Source of the DNA: Trichosphaerium sp. ATCC 40318
Taxonomy: Eukaryota > Discosea > Flabellinia > Trichosidae
Assembly (NCBI GenBank): GCA_038496445.1
Contig: JALMLS010000103.1
Coordinates: 124,001-188,000, forward strand
Direction: 5' to 3'
DNA: 64,000 bases
Below the pieces are notes generated by a model, which was given only the letters and a program-made list of their open reading frames with translations, was not told the origin of the DNA and did not search any database. Positions 58,384 through 64,000 of this stretch are shown in pieces. The position numbers and the translations under genes were made by a program. Position 1 is the first letter of the stretch, and every line of letters starts with the position of its first letter.

Positions 58384-59463
58384 ATGGAAAAGGAGAAACA
58401 ACAAACACAGTTCAACCAAGTATTTGACCTTGTTGCGCTACCAATTGAGTTAATAGTCCATATTCTCAAACAAGGGACGTATACACTTCGTACAGCCCAA
58501 ACGTGCCATCTTTTACGAGATATTGTTCACAACCATGTTGGGTATGGTCGTATCCGTATTAAAAACACAAATGAAGTTCAGATGCTTTCTGGTAGCCCAT
58601 TACTCCACAATACGAATATTGATTTTTTTCGATACACGCCAACAAACGACATTATTGCGGCATTGGCAGGTGTGCACACTATCAATTTGCGTTGTTGTAG
58701 ATCAATAACAGACAATGGCATTGTGGCGTTGGCAGGTGTACATGATATTGAGTTATCAGGTACAAATGTAACAGATGAAGGTTTGAAGGCATTGGCAGGT
58801 GTACACACTATCAACCTATCTTGTTGTGAGTCAATAACAGACAACGGCATTGTGGCATTGGCAGGTGTACATGATATTAATTTATCAGAAACAAATGTAA
58901 CAGATGAAGGTTCGAAGGCATTGGCAGGTGTACACACAATCTCCTTGTTTTGTTGTAAGCCAATAACAGACAATGGCATTGCGGCATTGGCAGGTGTACA
59001 CTCTATCAACTTGTATGGTTGTAGATCAATAACAGACAATGGCATTGCAGCATTGGCAGGTGTACATGATATTGATTTATCATTTTCAAATGTAACAGAT
59101 GAAGGTTTGAAGGCGTTGGCAGGTGTACACACTATCGACTTGTATGCTTGTAAATCAATAACAGACAATGGCATTGCGGCATTGGCAGGTGTACATACGA
59201 TTAATTTAACATTTACAAATGTAACAGATGAAGGCTTGAAGGCATTGGCAGGTGTACATACGATTAATTTATCAGATACAAATGTAACAGATGAAGGCTT
59301 GAAGGCATTGGCAGGTGTGCACTCTATCAGATTGTTTGGTTCTAAGTCAATAACAGACAATGGCATTGCGGCATTGGCAGGTGCACACACTATCTCCGCA
59401 TATGGTTGTGAGTTAATAACAGACAATAGCATTGCAAGCACTGGTAGGCTCAAAAGTAAGTAG
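58384..59463 (+). CDS. F-box/leucine-rich repeat protein
   Basis: An intronless protein of 359 residues starting MEKEKQQTQFNQVFDLVALP, with the start chosen by alignment to the paralogues. The F-box-like region is LPIELIVHILKQGTYTLRTA, then TCHLLRDIVHNHVGYGRI and LSGSPLLHNTNI. From residue about 90 there are about twelve LRR units that alternate INLRCCRSITDNGIVALAGVH with IELSGTNVTDEGLKALAGVH. The DNA units are nearly identical (GCATTGGCAGGTGTACA recurs in almost all). The final unit is cut short (DNSIASTGRLKSK). By domain, an SCF substrate adaptor; the target is unknown. The opposite strand is open over most of the gene because of the repeat composition, which is not evidence of a second gene. 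Confidence 0.8.
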   Translation: MEKEKQQTQFNQVFDLVALPIELIVHILKQGTYTLRTAQTCHLLRDIVHNHVGYGRIRIKNTNEVQMLSGSPLLHNTNIDFFRYTPTNDIIAALAGVHTINLRCCRSITDNGIVALAGVHDIELSGTNVTDEGLKALAGVHTINLSCCESITDNGIVALAGVHDINLSETNVTDEGSKALAGVHTISLFCCKPITDNGIAALAGVHSINLYGCRSITDNGIAALAGVHDIDLSFSNVTDEGLKALAGVHTIDLYACKSITDNGIAALAGVHTINLTFTNVTDEGLKALAGVHTINLSDTNVTDEGLKALAGVHSIRLFGSKSITDNGIAALAGAHTISAYGCELITDNSIASTGRLKSK

Positions 59464-60449
59464 CTTGGAAATATTCAGCAAAATTATTTCATGCCATGTG
59501 CAATACGTCTAATATGTAAGCAGTTGTTGCTCTAGTAAAGTTCTATTAATCAGTAAGAAAAACTTACTATTATCTCCATTAAACACATTTGGTGCTATAG
59601 GACTAATTTTCAAAGCTGATAACATGACTTTATACACAAAATGTATTTGCACTCAAGTATATTCCGCTTAGACATCCTTTATGGGCATTTCCAGTGTACT
59701 CTTTGTAAAAGTCTCTATTTTGTTAATTGACAAAAACTAACACACATGACTTGTGTGCCAATGTTGGAACAAAAAAAGGAAGTTAACGTGACCATTCACC
59801 AAAGGTTTAAATAAAGCATGTTACGACTTAACAACGTGACAGACTTAGGGTCAGATGCCTCATACCATCAGTCTTTGTGTTGCTAAAGTAAACAGAACAT
59901 GGAGTATAGCAGGAGTAATAACAGATGACAAAGGTTTAAAAGAACTGACTGCACATTAAATAAATACGTTTTGGAAAGCTGGGATACCATGACACTTTGC
60001 TACATTAAAATAGATTTCTAGACACCGTATTACCATCTGTTAGCTTATAACTCATCTCCTTGAACCTCTTTTATTCCAACAATCGATCCATTTACGAACA
60101 TAAGTGTGTTGCCTTTGTACAACGTATGTATAACAAAGTTGGAAGTCTAGCTAGCTAGTGAGAGCTAGTGAAGAAGTTTTCCAAAGATCTTTCCCAAAAG
60201 GCCAGTTTACCAATAAAGTACATTTGAGTTTAACATCTATTGCCTGTGCTATCTGGACTGTGCCTTCTCACATCTCACGGAATTTTACAATGACAGATGT
60301 TTGGTTTGTTACAGCCAAGTGATACCCAAAGCCTCAACATCCGATTTTCTTATCTTTTTGCAAACACTTCGAAGTTTAATACTTTTGAGAGTTTTCAAAC
60401 TGAGATGTAATCTTGAGGCAATATAATAACTCCAGATACTCAAGATTTA
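59464..60449. other. Intergenic with the 3' relic of an F-box/LRR gene
   Basis: Near 59905-59960 the plus strand reads GVITDDKGLKELTAH-stop, followed by TTAAATAAATA. This matches the last codons (ADDKGIKELTGA) and the 3' flank of the gene at 61296-62135. It is a truncated copy of that gene's end. Nothing else is recognised. Confidence 0.5.
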
Positions 60450-61235
60450 CTAAGTTCTTGAATGCTGAGTCTGTATGTAATAGCAAAATCTGAGAGCCAG
60501 ATGTTTGACGTTTGTTAGTACTTTGCTTGCATCATCTCTCAATGTTCTGCCATTCTCAATTCTCACAGTATGTACATTGCCTAGTTGTTTGATACATTCA
60601 CTTTGTGTACCCTCTATTCCAATGAGTTTAATATGCTTTGCGAATTCCTTTACTCCTTGAGGAGTTATATGAGTGCAACCAGAAATATTGATGGTATGTA
60701 CACCTACAAGAGCCTTCAATGAAGCATCTGTTACAGAAGTGTATTCAAGTTTATTTTGCTTTCTTCCTTTGGGCATTAATGCAAGTACACCTCGTCAGTA
60801 ATCCTTGTTGATGCAAGGTTTATAGTATGCACTCCACAAAGGTGAGACAAGTCATGTTCTGATAGATGTATAAGCTGCAGTTAATATGAGCAAGGACTTC
60901 CTTTCAGAACATCACACTCTGATGAATGTTTCAAGTTTATAGTTTCTGGTCCGATATTACAACGAATAATGTCGTTAAATACGTGATAAACTGTGGAAGC
61001 TTTAATACGTTGTTTTCTGGTTAAACATCTTAGAATTAGCGGGTAGATTCTGAATCGTTGTAGATAGTATTGCATCTGGTGGTAGTGACATTTGTTGCTT
61101 TGTACACGAGCTACTGTAAATCAAGATGAAACTTGATGTCACGTGTTTTGTTTGTATAGACTGTATTTGACTGTTTGACCTTTTAATATACGAATAGACT
61201 TTTTGTTGCTCTACAAGGATCGTAGAGTCTAACAA
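60450..61235 (-). pseudogene. Decayed F-box/LRR gene, relative of the 4211 gene
   Basis: Three minus-strand frames together cover an F-box/LRR gene. SLPPDAILSTTIQNLPAN (about 61080) corresponds to the F-box of the 4211 gene. KQRIKASTVYHVFNDIIRCN (about 60950-61020) is close to that gene's KQRIKSTTVCHVFNDIIRHN. VGVHTINISGCTHITPQGV with NVKHLALRF (60450-60776) matches its LRR part. Frame changes and early stops separate the pieces, so this copy is not expected to make a full protein. Confidence 0.7.
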
Positions 61236-61295
61236 GGGTTCAGAATTGAGCCGAAACTTATCACGTTGGCACGTGTTTAGAATTATTGAAACAAA

Positions 61296-62135
61296 ATGGA
61301 GGAAGATTACACAGAGAGCACAAATCAGCAGACATTCGACCTTATTGTGCTACCTATTGAATTAATAGTGCATATTCTGAAACAAGGAAAGTACACGCTC
61401 CGTTCAGCCCAAACATGCCACATTATGCGAGACATTGTTCATAACCATATTGGTTATGGTAAAATCAAAATTAAAACAGAAAATGACCTTCAAAAACTTT
61501 GTGGTAGTCCATTGCTCCAAAATACAACTATAATATTTGAGAGTGTAGTGCAAGCTAACTTTTGGCTAAACAACAGCAAAATGCATTTACTTGCAGGTGT
61601 GCGCAAGATTAATTTGGCATATACAAGGGTAACAGATGAAGGTTTGAAGGCACTGGCAGGTGTACATACTATCAACTTAAGTTGGTGTAAATCAATAACA
61701 GATGAGGGTGTCAAGGCTTTGGCTGGTGTACACAAGATTTATTTACCATTTACAGATATAACAGATGAAGGTTTGAAGGCGTTGGCAGGTGTACATACTA
61801 TTAGTTTGTCACATTGCAAATTAATTACGGACAAGGGCATTTCAGCATTGACAGGAGTACATGAGATTAATTTATCAGATACAGATGTAACAGACAAGGG
61901 CATTTCAGCATTGACAGGAGTACACACTATTAATTTATCTAAAGTATATATAACAGATGAAGGTTTGAAGCCATTGGCAGGTGTACATACAATCTACTTG
62001 ATAACGTTTTCAATAACAGCTGCAGGGTTAAAGGCAATTTCAGGTGTACATACTATCTACTTGATAGCGGGAGCAATAGCAGACGACAAAGGTATAAAAG
62101 AATTGACTGGCGCACAAAAGGTAATTAGACACTAG
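61296..62135 (+). CDS. F-box/leucine-rich repeat protein
   Basis: An intronless protein of 279 residues starting MEEDYTESTNQQTFDLIVLP. The F-box-like region LPIELIVHILKQGKYTLRSA is followed by TCHIMRDIVHNHIGYGKIKI and LCGSPLLQNTTI. About eight LRR units follow (INLSWCKSITDEGVKALAGVH, ISLSHCKLITDKGISALTGVH and others). The last ones are divergent (IYLIAGAIADDKGIKELTGA). It is shorter than the paralogues at 10438 and 58384, chiefly through fewer LRR units. Its 3' end is duplicated as a relic at about 59905-59960. It diverges from the pseudogene at 60450-61235, with 60 bases between their 5' ends. A probable ubiquitin-ligase adaptor, by domain only. Confidence 0.8.
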   Translation: MEEDYTESTNQQTFDLIVLPIELIVHILKQGKYTLRSAQTCHIMRDIVHNHIGYGKIKIKTENDLQKLCGSPLLQNTTIIFESVVQANFWLNNSKMHLLAGVRKINLAYTRVTDEGLKALAGVHTINLSWCKSITDEGVKALAGVHKIYLPFTDITDEGLKALAGVHTISLSHCKLITDKGISALTGVHEINLSDTDVTDKGISALTGVHTINLSKVYITDEGLKPLAGVHTIYLITFSITAAGLKAISGVHTIYLIAGAIADDKGIKELTGAQKVIRH

Positions 62136-64000
62136 TTTCAGCTGTTATTATCGCCATACTGACTTGTCACATTAAATAAATATACCCTTGACATGACTCT
62201 ATCCGCTGGCATAAAACAGTTGTCTACAGCACAGATTTCAAAACAATTTATCGCAATGCTATGAATAGAGCGAATCGGATCTAAACAATCCGACTTATGA
62301 AAATTGCAAGTTTTTGCTGAGATAGAAACTGGCAAATCTTCTAATATTGTGCAGTTTGTACAAAAACGCGAACTGTACACTTGTAGTTACAGTTTGAGAT
62401 TTGACAGATTTGACGAGCTCTCCCAGTAACTACTTCTGCCAGAACTGACAGTTTAGAAAAGCGCTGCAAAATGATGATAACCAGCTTTCAAAAGGTGGTT
62501 ACCCAGTTTGTTTGTTGTCGTCTTACAATCTAATGTTAGTGATGTTACGAAAACGTTTGCAAACTGTAAACCAACAAAAAAATTTTTTGGAATTGTCTTT
62601 GGTAAGGCGTTGTGGTATCACGCCCACTGCTGCCAAAGAAACTTGAACTAACCCATTCCTTGGTTGTTGCCCAAAGACAGTACAAGTGCATTTAATGTGA
62701 CTGGTAAGTGGTTAAAAATGAAGTTAGAATAGCTACATTGCACTCTTCTCTCCATGTCTATTACATTACCGGTTGTAAACACGTGCAAGGCTTGAATGTT
62801 CTTGGGATGTGGACCTGCGCTTTCACTCATTTGTAAGAAATTACTGTGAGTTTCGACTCAAAAACGACTTGGACCAAATTTTTTCATTATTTTTTAAGAC
62901 CGTTTGGTAACATCTATCTAACTCATTTATTTATCACTAACACCTTCCAAGAAGTTCACTTACCATGGGCGGGTGACTTGGGTGTTGCCTTTGTATGTTG
63001 GTTCTAACCTAGGAGCTATTATAACACCTTATTACAAAAAACTGTGTCCGGCATTCTACCCAGCATTGGCGAAAGCAAGGTGGCAATTCTACCAACTCAA
63101 GAGAATTTCACTTAGATTTTAGAGGCGCTTATGTTGGCCTCTGACGCTACTGTATTACTCTGCAGTGCTATAGTGTTAAATAAAAGTATAAATCGTACCA
63201 ATGCCAGTTTTCACGTGCTCAAAGCGGCTATTTACATGCGTAACCACACTTGTTGAGCCACGAAAACAACCAAAGTGAGGTTTTAGCGCTCTTTTGTCAA
63301 CCTAATTATGATGGATGTCTTGCGAATGGGTAGCGATTACCTTTGTTTCTTGCAGTTTCTTACACCTCCAATGAAAATGACATATCTCCCAGAACTTGTG
63401 CGTTTGTTATTTCTTACATTTCTTGAGTGAAAGGCAGTTCGCCTATTTGCCCTAGTTTTTTTCACACTTGCTTGCTACGGGCAATAACTTGAATGACACG
63501 GGTAATAATGACATGAACAGAAAGTCACGTGTATGCTACAAGTCAGGGTTCGGCCTTTTAAAAGTAGCTAAACGTTACAATAGCGTTATTGTACGTCAAA
63601 GCCAGAAACAATTTCGCGAATCTGAGCGATGGAATTCACCTTTGTTGTTGTATCTACTAATCTACGAGTTCGTAAACTATAGCATGGGTTCTACTTTGTT
63701 CCGGTACGTATAGGATAAGACAGGGTCTACTTAATCTTAAAAATGTGAGAAACTACAGATATTTGTCCTTGAGATATTACGAACTTATGGTTTGTTGCTA
63801 CGCGCAAGAAGAGCAATTTCTGAAATAAAATAATACTACCCATAAATACTCGGGTATTGAAAAAAATGAGTTTTCTAGCCTGTAGAAGTCCAAAAAGAAC
63901 TAGTCTTTGAAGTGTAGTGTATTTTTATAAGTGCTGGTGCATATTAGAGAGTTGTCGGGCTTGGTTTTGGGTATTGGTTTAAAAATCAGTGAAAATAAGT
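62136..64000. other. Right end of window, no gene supported
   Basis: Short frames occur (minus 62648-62830; plus 63468-63713 without an ATG) but none shows a domain, splice context or paralogue. CACGTG motifs are seen near 62778, 63211 and 63524. Confidence 0.4.

Noticed and set aside
58660-59440. Regularly spaced direct repeats that could suggest a CRISPR-like array
   Set aside because: The period and sequence are explained fully by LRR codons; there are no unique spacers and the genome is eukaryotic.
58578-59453. A 291-residue open frame on the minus strand across the F-box/LRR gene
   Set aside because: It is the complement of the near-identical LRR units; the protein is a low-complexity echo (repeats of CTPANA) with no independent start context.
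63468-63713. Plus-strand 81-residue frame near the right end
   Set aside because: It lacks an ATG start, and no family or exon structure supports it.

Overview
This is a eukaryotic nuclear contig, most likely from an amoebozoan. Almost every gene is cut by short introns of roughly 40-120 bases that start with GTAC or GTAT and end with a T-rich tract plus TAG or CAG. The best clue to the organism is the 7-kb gene at 45.9-53.0 kb. It has the villidin layout (coronin-like WD40 repeats, PH domains, gelsolin-like repeats, villin headpiece), which I know from Dictyostelium. A+T content is moderate, unlike dictyostelids, so I do not name a genus.

Layout, left to right. 0.5-3.5 kb: a secreted S8 (proteinase K-like) protease whose 3' part is split by a 1.2-kb inverted-repeat element. 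4.2-11.6 kb: a frameshifted F-box/LRR gene, a lysine-rich coiled-coil gene, a MORN-variant repeat gene, a small hairpin element and an intact F-box/LRR gene. 12.7-16.1 kb: a CUE-like/VWA/U-box ubiquitin ligase. 16.5-19.1 kb: sphingosine-1-phosphate lyase. 19.4-22.3 kb: a pyruvate kinase homologue with altered catalytic motifs. 22.5-24.7 kb: a MORN relic and NOP56. 25.8-26.7 kb: a secreted ricin-B-type lectin. 27.4-29.4 kb: a PPR protein fused to a DEDD 3'-5' exonuclease. 29.9-30.5 kb: an ARF-like GTPase. 30.7-35.9 kb: an unrecognised gene that carries a complete 3.4-kb DNA transposon (DD38E transposase plus a divergent passenger gene) inside one intron. 36.5-36.8 kb: a small gene resembling a bacterial family. 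37.3-39.6 kb: seryl-tRNA synthetase. 39.9-40.7 kb: a lysine-rich protein. 40.7-42.8 kb: a JMJD4-type hydroxylase. 42.9-45.2 kb: a CaMK-like kinase. 45.9-53.0 kb: villidin. 54.0-55.1 kb: a paralogue of the coiled-coil gene. 55.4-56.7 kb: a short-chain dehydrogenase. 57-62 kb: a small basic protein, two intact F-box/LRR genes and two F-box/LRR relics. The last 1.9 kb show no gene.

Three identical tRNA-Glu(TTC) genes lie on the minus strand. Two of them sit inside introns of protein genes (seryl-tRNA synthetase and JMJD4), in the same direction as the host gene.

Most genes are housekeeping genes on both strands with no operon logic. Several are head-to-head or tail-to-tail within about 100 bases. 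The accessory part is the F-box/LRR and MORN-repeat set, which is intronless in an intron-rich genome and occurs as intact, frameshifted and relic copies. I recall similar F-box/LRR and F-box/MORN proteins as expanded families in giant viruses of amoebae, so exchange with such viruses is possible but not shown here. Exon boundaries were read by eye from splice signals and protein similarity; small errors are likely.
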